NCBI RefSeq assembly: GCF_014648175.1
Contig: NZ_BMQP01000010.1
Span: forward strand, 1-64,000
Length of the DNA: 64,000 bases
Direction: 5' to 3'
Source of the DNA: Planobispora rosea
Lineage (GTDB): Bacteria > Actinomycetota > Actinomycetes > Streptosporangiales > Streptosporangiaceae
This document shows, one piece after another, positions 8,495 to 16,620 of the stretch. A program made the translations under genes and the position numbers. Each line of letters starts with the position of its first letter. The first letter of the stretch is position 1. The notes below the pieces were generated by a model. The model searched no databases. It was given only the letters and a program-made list of their open reading frames with translations, and was not told the origin of the DNA.

Positions 8495-9805
8495 GTGACT
8501 GACTTGCCAGGTCGGGAAAACGACCCCAACGAGAACCCGTTCGCCATGTTCGGCAATCCTGAGCAGATCGCGGCAGCCATGCGCCAGTTCGCCGACATGC
8601 TGTCCGCTCCTCAGGGTTCCGGTCCCGTCAACTGGGACATGGCGAAGAACATCGCACGGCACTCCGTGGCCGCCGAGGGCGACCCGAGCGTCATGGAAGG
8701 CGAGCGGCGCCAGATCGTGGACGCCCTTAACCTCGCCGACCTGTGGCTCAACGAGGCCACCGTGCTCCCCAGCGGGGTGGGAAACCCCCAGGCGTGGAGC
8801 CGGTCGGAATGGATCGAGAAGACCGTTCCCGTCTGGCGGCAGCTCTGCGACCCGGTGGCCGCCCGCATGGTCGAGACCATGGGCGGCACTCTCGGCGCCG
8901 CGGGCCTGCCCGCGGAGGCCCAGGCCATGGCCGGACCGCTGATGGGCATGATGAAGCAGATGGGCAGCATGATGGTCGGCCAGCAGATCGGCCAGGCCCT
9001 CGGTTCGCTCGCCCGTGAGGTGGTCGGCTCCACCGACATCGGCCTGCCGCTGTCGGCCGACGCCGCCCTGCTGCCCGGCGGAGTCGCCGCGTTCAGCCAG
9101 GGGCTGGAGACGCCGGCCGACGAGATCCGCCTGTACCTCGCCCTGCGGGAGGCGGCCCATCACCGGCTGTTCCAGCACGTGCCGTGGTTGCGGGCGCACC
9201 TGCTCGGCGCCGTGGAAGAGTACGCCCGGGGCATCACCGTGGACGTCTCCGCCCTGGAGGAGCAGCTGCGCGGGCTCGACATCAACAACCCCGAGCAGCT
9301 CCAGCAGGTCCTGAGCGGCGGAGCCCTGCTCAAGCCCGAGGAGACCGAGCGGCAGAAGGCCGCCCTGTCCCGTCTGGAGACGGCGCTCGCCCTGGTCGAG
9401 GGCTGGGTCGGCACCGTCGTGTCCGGCGCCGCCGACGGCAAGCTGCCCTCCTCGGCGGCCCTGGGCGAGACGGTACGGCGCCGCCGCGCGAGCGGTGGCC
9501 CCGCCGAGCAGACCTTCGCCACCCTCGTCGGCCTCGAACTGCGCCCGCGCCGCCTGCGCGAGGCGGCCGCCCTGTGGCGGGCCCTGGAGGCCGACCGGGG
9601 CGTCGACGGCCGGGACGCGGTCTGGAACCACCCCGACCTGATGCCGACCGCCGACGACCTCGACGACCCGGAGCGCTTCGTCCGGGGCGAGCCCGAGTTC
9701 GACCTGTCCGGGCTGGAGGCCTCCCTCCGTGAGCCGGGCGACGAGGGCGAGGAGGACGGCAAGGACGGCGACAAGGGCGGCGGCAAGGAGAACGGCGGCT
9801 CGTGA
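8495..9805 (+). CDS. Zinc-dependent metalloprotease family protein (DUF2342)
   Basis: 436 aa, GTG start with GAGG seven bases upstream. It matches the actinobacterial DUF2342/putative hydrolase family. The conserved block REAAHHRLF at 218-226 followed by VPWLRAHLLGAVEEY supplies Glu and His residues thought to bind zinc. A Met/Gly-rich stretch lies at 145-165. The C-terminal 40 residues are acidic (DEGEEDGKDGD). It is cytoplasmic, with no signal peptide. It overlaps the next gene by 4 bases (GTGA), so it is translationally coupled to a Nudix hydrolase. The family is conserved next to the Lon-like/UPF0182 genes in actinobacteria; its substrate is unknown. Confidence 0.85.
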   Translation: MTDLPGRENDPNENPFAMFGNPEQIAAAMRQFADMLSAPQGSGPVNWDMAKNIARHSVAAEGDPSVMEGERRQIVDALNLADLWLNEATVLPSGVGNPQAWSRSEWIEKTVPVWRQLCDPVAARMVETMGGTLGAAGLPAEAQAMAGPLMGMMKQMGSMMVGQQIGQALGSLAREVVGSTDIGLPLSADAALLPGGVAAFSQGLETPADEIRLYLALREAAHHRLFQHVPWLRAHLLGAVEEYARGITVDVSALEEQLRGLDINNPEQLQQVLSGGALLKPEETERQKAALSRLETALALVEGWVGTVVSGAADGKLPSSAALGETVRRRRASGGPAEQTFATLVGLELRPRRLREAAALWRALEADRGVDGRDAVWNHPDLMPTADDLDDPERFVRGEPEFDLSGLEASLREPGDEGEEDGKDGDKGGGKENGGS

Positions 9806-10407
9806 GTGAGCGAGCCGACGGACACGGCGGCGCGGACGTGACCGGCGAAGGAGGCCGCGTCCGCCTGCACTCGGACGCCCGGGCGGTGCTCGGGCGGTGG
9901 GCCGCGCCCACCGCCGAGGAGGAGCTGCTGCGCAAGGAGTTCCTGGAACACCTGCACGCCCACGAGGACGGGATGTACCGCGAGTGCGTCCCCGGCCATC
10001 TGACGGCCACCACGGCGGTGCTGTCCCACGACGGCGAGCGGGTGCTGCTGACGCTGCACGGCAAGGCCAGGATGTGGCTCCCGATGGGCGGCCACTGCGA
10101 GACCGGCGACCTCTCGCTGGAGGGTGTGGCGCTGCGGGAGGCGACCGAGGAGTCGGGCATCCCGGGGCTGCGGCTCCTGCCCGGTCCGCTGGCGCTGGAC
10201 AGGCATCGCGTCTGGTGTCATCCGCCGTTCAGCCACCATCTCGACGTCGAGTACGGTGCGGTCGCCTCCGCCGGGGCCGAGGCGGTGATCAGCGAGGAGT
10301 CTCTGGACCTGCGCTGGTTCCCGGTGGACGAGATCCCCGGCCCGACCGACGAGGCCACCCGCAGGCTCGCCCGCCGCGCGCGGGACGTCCTGCGCTCCGG
10401 AGGGTAG
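9802..10407 (+). CDS. Nudix hydrolase
   Basis: 201 aa, start overlapping the previous stop as GTGA. The Nudix box runs from GGHCETGD to LREATEESGI. It has one more residue than the textbook spacing between the first Gly and REATEESG, a variant I recall in actinobacterial relatives. The REATEESG core that binds Mg is intact. Nudix enzymes hydrolyse nucleoside diphosphates linked to another group; the substrate here cannot be read from the sequence. Its coupling to the metalloprotease suggests joint expression rather than a shared reaction. Confidence 0.88.
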   Translation: MSERADGHGGADVTGEGGRVRLHSDARAVLGRWAAPTAEEELLRKEFLEHLHAHEDGMYRECVPGHLTATTAVLSHDGERVLLTLHGKARMWLPMGGHCETGDLSLEGVALREATEESGIPGLRLLPGPLALDRHRVWCHPPFSHHLDVEYGAVASAGAEAVISEESLDLRWFPVDEIPGPTDEATRRLARRARDVLRSGG

Positions 10408-10502
10408 CCGATGCTCCCGGACCGTTTCACCGGATGTTCCTGGACCGTTTTATCCGTGCCTCACGAGCCTCTGATTAGGGTCGTTCCCATAGACGCAGGT
10501 GA

Positions 10503-11519
10503 GTGAAGCGGGGCAGTGTGAATGTGGATATCGCGTCCGGCAGCGACATCGGCGGAACGATCGTGACGCCGTCCCGTCGGCGTTGGCGCGTTCCCAAGGC
10601 TCTGGCCTGGGCCGCGGTCGCGCCGTTCGCCGCCTGGGCGGTGGCCAGGGTCTGCGGGCTGGAGCGCGGCTCGCTCCCCACCCAGATCATGACCGCGACG
10701 CCGTACGCGGCGGCGGGCTCGGTGGTACCCGTACTCGTCGGCGCGCTCGCCCGTAACCGTGCGGCCACCGCCATCGCGCTGGTCACCACGGCCGTGCTCG
10801 GTTTCAGCGTGCTCCCCAGGGCCGTCGGCTCGGCCGAGACCGGTACCGGCACCCCTCTGCGCGTGCTCACCCTCAACATGTTGTTCGGCCACGCCGAGCC
10901 CGCCGCCGTCATGGACCTCGTCAAACGGCTGAAGCCGGATGTGCTGAGCACGCAGGAACTCACCCCGGGGATGGTGGAGTCGCTGGACGCGGCGGGCATC
11001 GGCGAGCTGTTGCCGTACCGGGTGCTCCAGGACGAGTGGAGCGCCGGCGGCAGCGGGCTGTACGCCCGCCATCCGATGACCCCGCTGGAGAACCTGTTCC
11101 GGCCCATCGGGCACAACATGCCCGCCGCCGTGATCAACCTTCCCGGCACCAGGCCCATCGAGATCATCGATGTGCATCCCTACCCGCCGCTGGGCAGCCA
11201 GGTGCACGACTGGACGGCCGCCATCGGCGCCTTCCCGCCCCCCTCCCCCGACAGGATCCGCATCCTCGCCGGGGACTTCAACGCCAGCCTCGACCACGCG
11301 GTGATGCGGCGCTTCCTCGATCAGGGGTACGCGGACGCCGCCGACCGGGTCGGTCAGGGGCTCGTCCCCACCTGGCCGGCGGGCAAGAGCATCCCGCCGA
11401 TCATCACCATCGACCACGTCGTGGTGGACCAGAGGGTGGGTGTGAACGAGGTCAGCGTCCACACCGTCCCCGGCACCGACCACCGCGCCGTCTTCGCCGA
11501 CCTGCGCCTGCCCGCCTGA
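10503..11519 (+). CDS. Endonuclease/exonuclease/phosphatase (EEP) family membrane protein
   Basis: 338 aa, GTG start. The N-terminal 115 residues hold about three hydrophobic segments after a basic leader. The EEP fold follows: LTLNML (metal-binding Asn), QEL (Glu ligand), AGDFNAS (Asp/Asn), and the final TDHRAVFADL with the catalytic His. The active domain probably faces outside, since this arrangement is common in actinobacterial EEP proteins. Possible substrates are phospholipids, phosphodiesters or nucleic acid. It is separated by 22 bases from a convergent hydrolase gene. Confidence 0.85.
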   Translation: MKRGSVNVDIASGSDIGGTIVTPSRRRWRVPKALAWAAVAPFAAWAVARVCGLERGSLPTQIMTATPYAAAGSVVPVLVGALARNRAATAIALVTTAVLGFSVLPRAVGSAETGTGTPLRVLTLNMLFGHAEPAAVMDLVKRLKPDVLSTQELTPGMVESLDAAGIGELLPYRVLQDEWSAGGSGLYARHPMTPLENLFRPIGHNMPAAVINLPGTRPIEIIDVHPYPPLGSQVHDWTAAIGAFPPPSPDRIRILAGDFNASLDHAVMRRFLDQGYADAADRVGQGLVPTWPAGKSIPPIITIDHVVVDQRVGVNEVSVHTVPGTDHRAVFADLRLPA

Positions 11520-11542
11520 CCGGGGGGCTCCCTGCCGGAGGG

Positions 11543-12388
11543 TCAGGCGAGGAAGTCCAGCAGGACCGGGCGGAGCGCATCGGGCCGGTGGAGTACTCCG
11601 TGGTCCTGGCCTTCGAGCGTCAGGTGGCGGGCGCCCGGGACGGCGTCGGCGACGGCACGGGTGGCGGCGAGGGCCCACCGGGGGCTGAGGCCGCCGTCGA
11701 TCGCGAGTGTCGGCACCGTGATCGACGCCAGGCGATCGGCCGGCAGGACGTTTCCGGGGCCGCAGATCGCCACATCGTAGGGCAGCGTGTGGGCGAGCCC
11801 GGTGAACCAGCTCCAGACCTGGTCGTTCCGCATGCCCGCGACCGCCTCCGCGGGCACGTCCACCGCCTCGGTCAGGAAGAGCTCCACCGCGTCGTCGCGG
11901 CGGCCCTGCCCGATCAGAGCCTGGAGCCGCTCGGCCAGGTCGGCTCCGGGACGCCCTCTGCTGTCGTCGACCACGTACGGCGGTTCGTACACCGCCAGAG
12001 CGTCGATCGGCAGCCCCGTCCGGGCCGCCTCGATGGCCAGGATCGCGCCGGAGGAGTGCCCGAACACGGCAGCCGACCCGCCCACATGCTTGATCAGCGC
12101 GGCGATGTCCTCGACCTCCCGCTCGACGGCGTAACCGGCGATGCCGCCACCGCTGCTGTCACTGCTGACACCGCTGCTGGCACCGCTGTTGTCACCGCTG
12201 TCACCGCGCCCACGGCGGTCGTAGGCGATCGCGGTGAAGTCGGGGGCCAGGGCGGCCGCCAGCCCAGAGACGGTGGAACGGTCGTTGAAGGCGCCTCCCA
12301 CCAGGATCACCGGCCGCCCTCCGCCCACGGCTTCGAAGGCGATGGCGGTGCCGTCGGCCGAGGTCACTGTCTGGAATGCGGTCGTCAT
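11543..12388 (-). CDS. Alpha/beta hydrolase
   Basis: 281 aa. The nucleophile elbow is GHSSGA (Ser in AAVFGHSSGAILAI). The HG-type oxyanion region is replaced by GGAFNDRS near residue 31. The acid is probably in TVPTLAIDGG, and the His is in LEGQDHGVLHRP near the C-terminus. A short Gly/Ser repeat (SGDNSGASSGVSSDSSGGG) sits in the cap region. Cytoplasmic. The family covers esterases, C-C hydrolases and haloperoxidase-like enzymes, so no substrate is assigned. It is convergent with the EEP gene. Confidence 0.82.
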   Translation of the reverse strand: MTTAFQTVTSADGTAIAFEAVGGGRPVILVGGAFNDRSTVSGLAAALAPDFTAIAYDRRGRGDSGDNSGASSGVSSDSSGGGIAGYAVEREVEDIAALIKHVGGSAAVFGHSSGAILAIEAARTGLPIDALAVYEPPYVVDDSRGRPGADLAERLQALIGQGRRDDAVELFLTEAVDVPAEAVAGMRNDQVWSWFTGLAHTLPYDVAICGPGNVLPADRLASITVPTLAIDGGLSPRWALAATRAVADAVPGARHLTLEGQDHGVLHRPDALRPVLLDFLA

Positions 12389-12660
12389 GGTTCCTCCCGG
12401 GATCGCTTGTCACAGAGGGGTCGAAGTCACCGGCGGGTTCTCGACATCGATCATCGAATTTCAGCAGAGATGATGCCGGGCGCCGAAACGGCACACCACC
12501 ACCCCGCCGCTCCGGTCCTACTCTCTCCTGCGCCGGTACGGCAGGCCGTCGTCCCACCCCGCTGCCGCTACGGACCTGTCCCTGTCGCTGTCGCGCGTCC
12601 GGGGCGCGGCGCTCGGAAATTCCGTGGAAACCGGGGCCGGAAGCCGGGACAGTTCTGCGC

Positions 12661-13060
12661 ATGAAAACGAGCAGAGGATTGAAAGACCTGAAACGAGCGG
12701 CACGGTCGGGGAAACCCGTCCGCGTGTGGCGGGGCATCGATCGCGCTGATCGGCTGGACGGCTACGTCGTCGGCGTCGGTGAGAAGTGGGCCCTGCTGCA
12801 CACCGTTTCGGAGGAGATCCGCCTCGACGGTTATTCGGCGGTGCGGTTGGCGGATGTCGAGCATGCGACGGCTTCGGGTTGGCCGGGTGCGCGGGATCAC
12901 TCCCAAGAAGAAGGCGCGTCTTCAGGAGATCGGTCCCAGGGCCGACTGGAGCCTTTCCTGCTCCACCAGCAGGGTCGGTGACCTCACCCGGATCGACGCC
13001 GGTGGAGGGTATCAGGACGCGCTCCACCTGGTCGGAGGCTCCGCACCCGAGCTGCCTTGA
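12661..13060 (+). pseudogene. Broken gene: frameshift plus internal deletion
   Basis: From ATG 12661 the frame encodes MKTSRGLKDLKRAARSGKP and then a DGYVVGVGEKWALL/LDGYSAVRL region, ending unnaturally at 12981 in a Gln/Gly/Ser tail. A second frame starting near 12863 encodes GITPKKKARLQEIGPRADW, then GDLTRIDAGGGYQDALHLVGG, to a stop at 13060. From memory, an actinobacterial family of about 180 aa has both halves in one frame, joined by about 70 residues that are absent here. The gene therefore looks inactivated by a deletion that shifted the frame near 12868-12886. A short in-frame protein of 106 aa (12661-12981) could still be made. Confidence 0.55.
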
Positions 13061-13127
13061 GCCGGGAGGGCACGGCCGCCGGGCGAGGAGACCCCTGGCG
13101 GCGGGGGAACGGCGGCGCGCCGTACCG

Positions 13128-13772
13128 CTAGGCGCGGCCGGCGGCGAGGAGGTCGCGGGTGTTGTCCCAGCCTTCCAGGCCGGGATCGAGCCATCCGATG
13201 TCACCGGGGGTGCGCAGGCGGTGCCAGCCGGGGCCGGTGGCGACCATCCGGCGGCCGGGAGCCGAGGCGCGCAGGGATCGGACCGGATCGGGGTCGTCGA
13301 AGCCCGTCTCGGCCCATTCGGGATAGGGCAGGTGGGCGGCTATCGCCACGGCGCCGCCGCCCGCGGCCGGGCAGACGGCGATGCTCGCACGTCCCAGCTC
13401 CCGGAAGAGCTTCCCGATCAGCAGGGGCGGCAGGTCGGGCGCGTCCCCGCTCACCAGGACCAGCTGCCGGCCGTACGGCACCGCCTCGGAAACCGCGGTG
13501 AACGCCGCCCCGGTCAGGGCGCCGCCCGACAGTCCGGGATCGATCTCGACGACCGGCGTCCCGGGCCAGACGATCTCTTCCAGCTCCGGCACGCCCGTCA
13601 CCAGGACGGGGGTCACGAAGTCGAGTCCGGCGAGCAGTTCGTACGTGTCCTCGGCGATGGCCGCGAGGAAGTCCCCGGGATCGACGCCGGGGGGCGCAGC
13701 GCCGGCCATCGCGGGCATGACGAGAACCGCGGCCAGCCGCGTCTCCTCACCCGGCGTCCGTCCGGTCACCAT
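13128..13772 (-). CDS. DUF2064 family, glycosyltransferase/nucleotidyltransferase-like
   Basis: 214 aa. The order of VLVMPAMAG, LVLVSGDAPDLPPLLI and VCPAAGGGAVAIAA resembles DUF2064 (TIGR04282), related to CofC-like GT-A fold nucleotidyltransferases. SGDAPDLP corresponds to the metal/nucleotide-binding D-x-P region. The start ATG at 13772 overlaps the stop of the upstream peptidase by 7 bases; GTG at 13769 would give a GTGA overlap. The two genes form an operon. The role is unknown; the fold suggests transfer of a nucleotide or sugar phosphate. Confidence 0.75.
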   Translation of the reverse strand: MVTGRTPGEETRLAAVLVMPAMAGAAPPGVDPGDFLAAIAEDTYELLAGLDFVTPVLVTGVPELEEIVWPGTPVVEIDPGLSGGALTGAAFTAVSEAVPYGRQLVLVSGDAPDLPPLLIGKLFRELGRASIAVCPAAGGGAVAIAAHLPYPEWAETGFDDPDPVRSLRASAPGRRMVATGPGWHRLRTPGDIGWLDPGLEGWDNTRDLLAAGRA

Positions 13773-14281
13773 TCCTCGGCGGCGCAGTTGGAGGCCATGG
13801 AGAATCCTTCGAGGAACCCGCGTGCCCGCTCGGCCTTGGGATAGTGTTCCACCAGCGCCCAGAACCGGGGACCGTGACTCGGCACCAGCAGGTGCACGAG
13901 CTCATGCATGATCACATAGTCGACCACCCAGGCGGGCATGCCGCGCAGCCGGGTGGAGATCCTGATGGTGCCGTGGTCCGGTGTGCACGAACCCCAGCGG
14001 TGCTGCTGGTTCTCCACCCATCGCACGCTCGCCGGTCGCGCTCTGCCCTCCAGATAGCGCGCCGACAGGTCGTTGGCCCGCTCCAGCAGGTCCTCGTCGG
14101 AGGGGCGCCTTCGCTGCTCCTTGGCCGCGAGCCGGTCGAGCATCCGGCGCACCCATTGCTCCTCGTCGGTCCTGCTCAGCCCGTCGGGGAGCAGCACGAT
14201 CGTTTTCTCGCCATCGCGGTACGCCGAAACGGTCCGCCGGCGACGAGAGCTTCGACGGACCTCGACTGTCTCGGGGGGCAC
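13766..14281 (-). CDS. YgjP-like metallopeptidase (DUF45/M48-like)
   Basis: 171 aa. The zinc motif is IMHELVHLLVPSHGPRF: HELVH supplies two His and the catalytic Glu, and the downstream His in PSHGPRFW is the third ligand. It is preceded by QQHRWGSCTPDHGTIRIS, the diagnostic block of YgjP/WrbA-type DUF45 proteins. It is soluble, with no signal peptide, and has a basic N-terminus. It is coupled to the DUF2064 gene by overlap. In mycobacteria, similar peptidases occur in this neighbourhood. Substrates are unknown. Confidence 0.88.
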   Translation of the reverse strand: MPPETVEVRRSSRRRRTVSAYRDGEKTIVLLPDGLSRTDEEQWVRRMLDRLAAKEQRRRPSDEDLLERANDLSARYLEGRARPASVRWVENQQHRWGSCTPDHGTIRISTRLRGMPAWVVDYVIMHELVHLLVPSHGPRFWALVEHYPKAERARGFLEGFSMASNCAAEEW

Positions 14282-14422
14282 ATATGCACGGTAGCCGAGA
14301 ATGGTGAATTCCCACCAGAGGGCAGAACACGTTCCTGCTGGTCAATCCCCGTTCGTAGATTGTTCAGCGAGACCGATCCACTATGACCGTGAGTTATGGA
14401 ATTAACCTGGATATCACCAGTC

Positions 14423-15208
14423 TCATGAGTTCCGGAATCTTGGAACCCGCCGTTCTCTCTGGGCGGCCAGTCCTTCGCGCATGTCGTCGGAGGTCATCGT
14501 CACCGGCTGGGCCAGGGATTCCCAGCGCAGTGCGGCCTCCAGGTCCGCGTGCCCGCCTCCGGAGAGAGCGATCTTCGTGAGACGGGTGGCGATCGGAGCG
14601 TTGGCCGCGGTCCTGGAGGCGATCTCCATTACCTCGGCGAGCAGCGTCTCGCGGGGAAAGGCCCGGGTGACGAGCCCCGCGGAGGCCGCCTCGGCGCCGA
14701 GCATCGTCCGCCCGGTCAGCAACATCTCCCTGGCCACGCCCACTCCCGCGACCCTGGGCAGCAGGTAGGTCGCCGCCATACCCGGGTGCAGGCCGAGAGA
14801 GGTGAAGGGAACCAGCAGTTTGGCGTCCTCGGCGGCGTAGACCAGGTCGCAGGCGAGGGCGAAGCACAGGCCGGCTCCGACGGCGGCGCCGTTGACCGCG
14901 GCGATGGTCGGCACCTCCAGGTCGGCGATCGACAACCACGTCCGGTAGAAGCCCAGCATCCGGTCACGCAACACGGGCACACTCTCGGCGCCTCGTTCCG
15001 CCAGCCAGGAGAGGTCTCCCCCGGAGGAGAAGGCGTTCCCCGCACCGGTGACGACGACGCACCGCACGTCGCGGTCCTGGCGCAGTCCGGCGATGGTCTG
15101 CCGCCACTGCTCGGTCATCGCGTCGGTCATCGGGTTGCGCCGTTCGGGACGGTTCAGGGTGAGCACCACGACGCCGTCGTCCCGCCGGTCCACCAAGAGC
15201 TCGCTCAT
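14423..15208 (-). CDS. Crotonase-fold protein (enoyl-CoA hydratase/isomerase family)
   Basis: 261 aa, ATG at 15208; the longer frame upstream is not protein-like. The oxyanion-hole segments are visible: AFSSGGDLSWL and NGAAVGAGLCFALACD. The two glutamates of true enoyl-CoA hydratases are missing: the first position is Cys or Leu in GAGLCFALACD, and the second falls in FTSLGLHPGMAATYLLPR with no Glu. The enzyme is therefore unlikely to hydrate enoyl-CoA by the standard mechanism. It may be an isomerase, a hydrolase or another crotonase reaction on acyl-CoA. It stands alone with no other fatty acid gene nearby. Confidence 0.82.
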   Translation of the reverse strand: MSELLVDRRDDGVVVLTLNRPERRNPMTDAMTEQWRQTIAGLRQDRDVRCVVVTGAGNAFSSGGDLSWLAERGAESVPVLRDRMLGFYRTWLSIADLEVPTIAAVNGAAVGAGLCFALACDLVYAAEDAKLLVPFTSLGLHPGMAATYLLPRVAGVGVAREMLLTGRTMLGAEAASAGLVTRAFPRETLLAEVMEIASRTAANAPIATRLTKIALSGGGHADLEAALRWESLAQPVTMTSDDMREGLAAQRERRVPRFRNS

Positions 15209-15418
15209 GCCGGGAGCGTAGTGGACGGGGACAACGTGCGCCCGGCGCCGGAATCCAGGGTTCGGGGCCGGAATCCACAGTCGCGTCCGGGCGCCTGGAG
15301 TTATCCACAGGACGGGAAAGGCCGGGCCGGAGCCGTGCGGCGGCGTGACACGCTGACACCTCCTGCGGACGGCACGTTCCGGCGGTCCCGCCGGGACGCC
15401 CTGGAGAGAGGCGACCCC

Positions 15419-16519
15419 ATGAGGCCACGGCTCAAGCCCGCGCTCCGGCGCATCCACCGCGACGAGCGGACTCTGCAGTTCGGCACGCATCCGCACCGCG
15501 CGGTCGTGCTGACCGATCTCGTGCCGGGGGTCCGCCGGTGGATCGAGAGCCTCGACGGCACGCGGGACCTCGCCGGGGCGCTGACCGCCGCCGCCGATGC
15601 CGGGATCGGCGAGAGACAGGGACGCCTGCTGATCGACATGCTGGTCGGTCAGGGTGTCGTGGACGACGCCGGGGTGCCCCCGCACCCGCTGCGGGCCCTC
15701 ACCCTGGCCGAGCGTGATCGGCTCCAGCCCGATCTCGACGCCCTCTCGCTGCCCGCAGGCGTCACCGACGGCGGGTTCGCCGCCCTTGAGCGCAGGCGCG
15801 CCGCCCAGGTCCGGGTGTACGGCGCGGGCCGGGTGGGCGCGCAGCTCGTCGCTCTCCTCGCCGCCTCCGGGGTGGGGCGGATCTGCGTGATCGACCCCGG
15901 TACGGCCCGCCCGCGCGACCTCGCGCCCGGCGGGCTGACCCCGTCCGAGCTGGGGATGAGCAGGCAGGACGGCGCCGTGGCCGTGGCCCGCAGGCTGGCG
16001 CCCGCGATCACCGCGTGGACGGGGGAGAACGCGGCGCACCTGGCGGACGGGTCCCGCCGTCCCGACCTGGTGGTGCTCGCTCCGGTGGAGGCGCTGGACG
16101 GGTTGCTGGTGCGGGAACTGGCCGCCTGGGAGATCCCGCACCTTCTGGTGAGTGCCTTCGAGGGTTCCGGCTCGGTCGGCCCGCTGGTGCTGCCGGGGCG
16201 GAGTGCGTGCCTGCAGTGCCTCGATCTCGCCCGGCGCGATCGGGATCCCGGCTGGCCGGTCGTCAGCGCCCGGCTGGGCGGCTTCCCCGCGGGCGAGATC
16301 GCCTGCGGGGCGGCGTTATCCGCCCTGGTCGCGGCCATGGCGACCGGTCATGCGCTTGCTCTGATCGACGGCCATGGAGCAACTGTGACCAACGGCACAA
16401 TAGATATATTGCCTGATTGGAGATGGAAGAAGACCCCTTGGAGCGTTCATCCTCAATGTCGTTGCTTCCGAAACGAGTTCGGCTCACTGACAATGGGCGC
16501 GTCGGCTACCTGCCGTTGA
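15419..16519 (+). CDS. ThiF/E1-like adenylyltransferase-fold protein (cyclodehydratase C-like)
   Basis: 366 aa from ATG 15419. Residues about 10-95 form a winged-helix-like N-terminal domain resembling the peptide-binding domain of SagC/TOMM cyclodehydratase partners. A Rossmann motif VYGAGRVGAQL follows, then the E1-like body. Zinc-type cysteines are CLQC and the C-terminal HPQCRC. The nucleotide Arg and Asp residues of active E1 enzymes are not clear. No YcaO gene or precursor peptide is next to it. A related protein occurs in this place in other actinobacteria, so it is probably a backbone gene with an unknown ubiquitin-like or peptide partner. Its stop codon lies in the first of three 23-bp repeats. 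Confidence 0.75.
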   Translation: MRPRLKPALRRIHRDERTLQFGTHPHRAVVLTDLVPGVRRWIESLDGTRDLAGALTAAADAGIGERQGRLLIDMLVGQGVVDDAGVPPHPLRALTLAERDRLQPDLDALSLPAGVTDGGFAALERRRAAQVRVYGAGRVGAQLVALLAASGVGRICVIDPGTARPRDLAPGGLTPSELGMSRQDGAVAVARRLAPAITAWTGENAAHLADGSRRPDLVVLAPVEALDGLLVRELAAWEIPHLLVSAFEGSGSVGPLVLPGRSACLQCLDLARRDRDPGWPVVSARLGGFPAGEIACGAALSALVAAMATGHALALIDGHGATVTNGTIDILPDWRWKKTPWSVHPQCRCFRNEFGSLTMGASATCR

Positions 16520-16579
16520 CAGACACCAGAACCTGCCGTTGACAGACACCAGAACCTGCCGTTGACAGACACCAGAACC
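16511..16579. repeat. Three 23-bp direct repeats containing TTGACA
   Basis: Three head-to-tail 23-bp units start at 16511, 16534 and 16557. Each contains GTTGACAGACACCAGAACC, and they differ only at the last bases. Every unit carries the -35 consensus TTGACA. The array covers the end of the ThiF-like gene and lies 41 bases before the ABC1 kinase start. It could be a multi-site regulator target or a promoter duplication; it is too short and unspaced for a CRISPR array. Confidence 0.8.
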
Positions 16580-16620
16580 ATCATGACGAAGGGAGGGAGC
16601 GGCGTCTCGCTGACGGGGGC

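Noticed and set aside
14383..14580. Small plus-strand frame starting MTVSYGINLDITSLM
   Set aside because: The first 20 residues look peptide-like, but the remainder is a shadow of the crotonase gene and no ribosome binding site is clear.
16511..16579. Possible CRISPR array
   Set aside because: Three 23-bp units are contiguous with no spacers and no cas genes are in the window.
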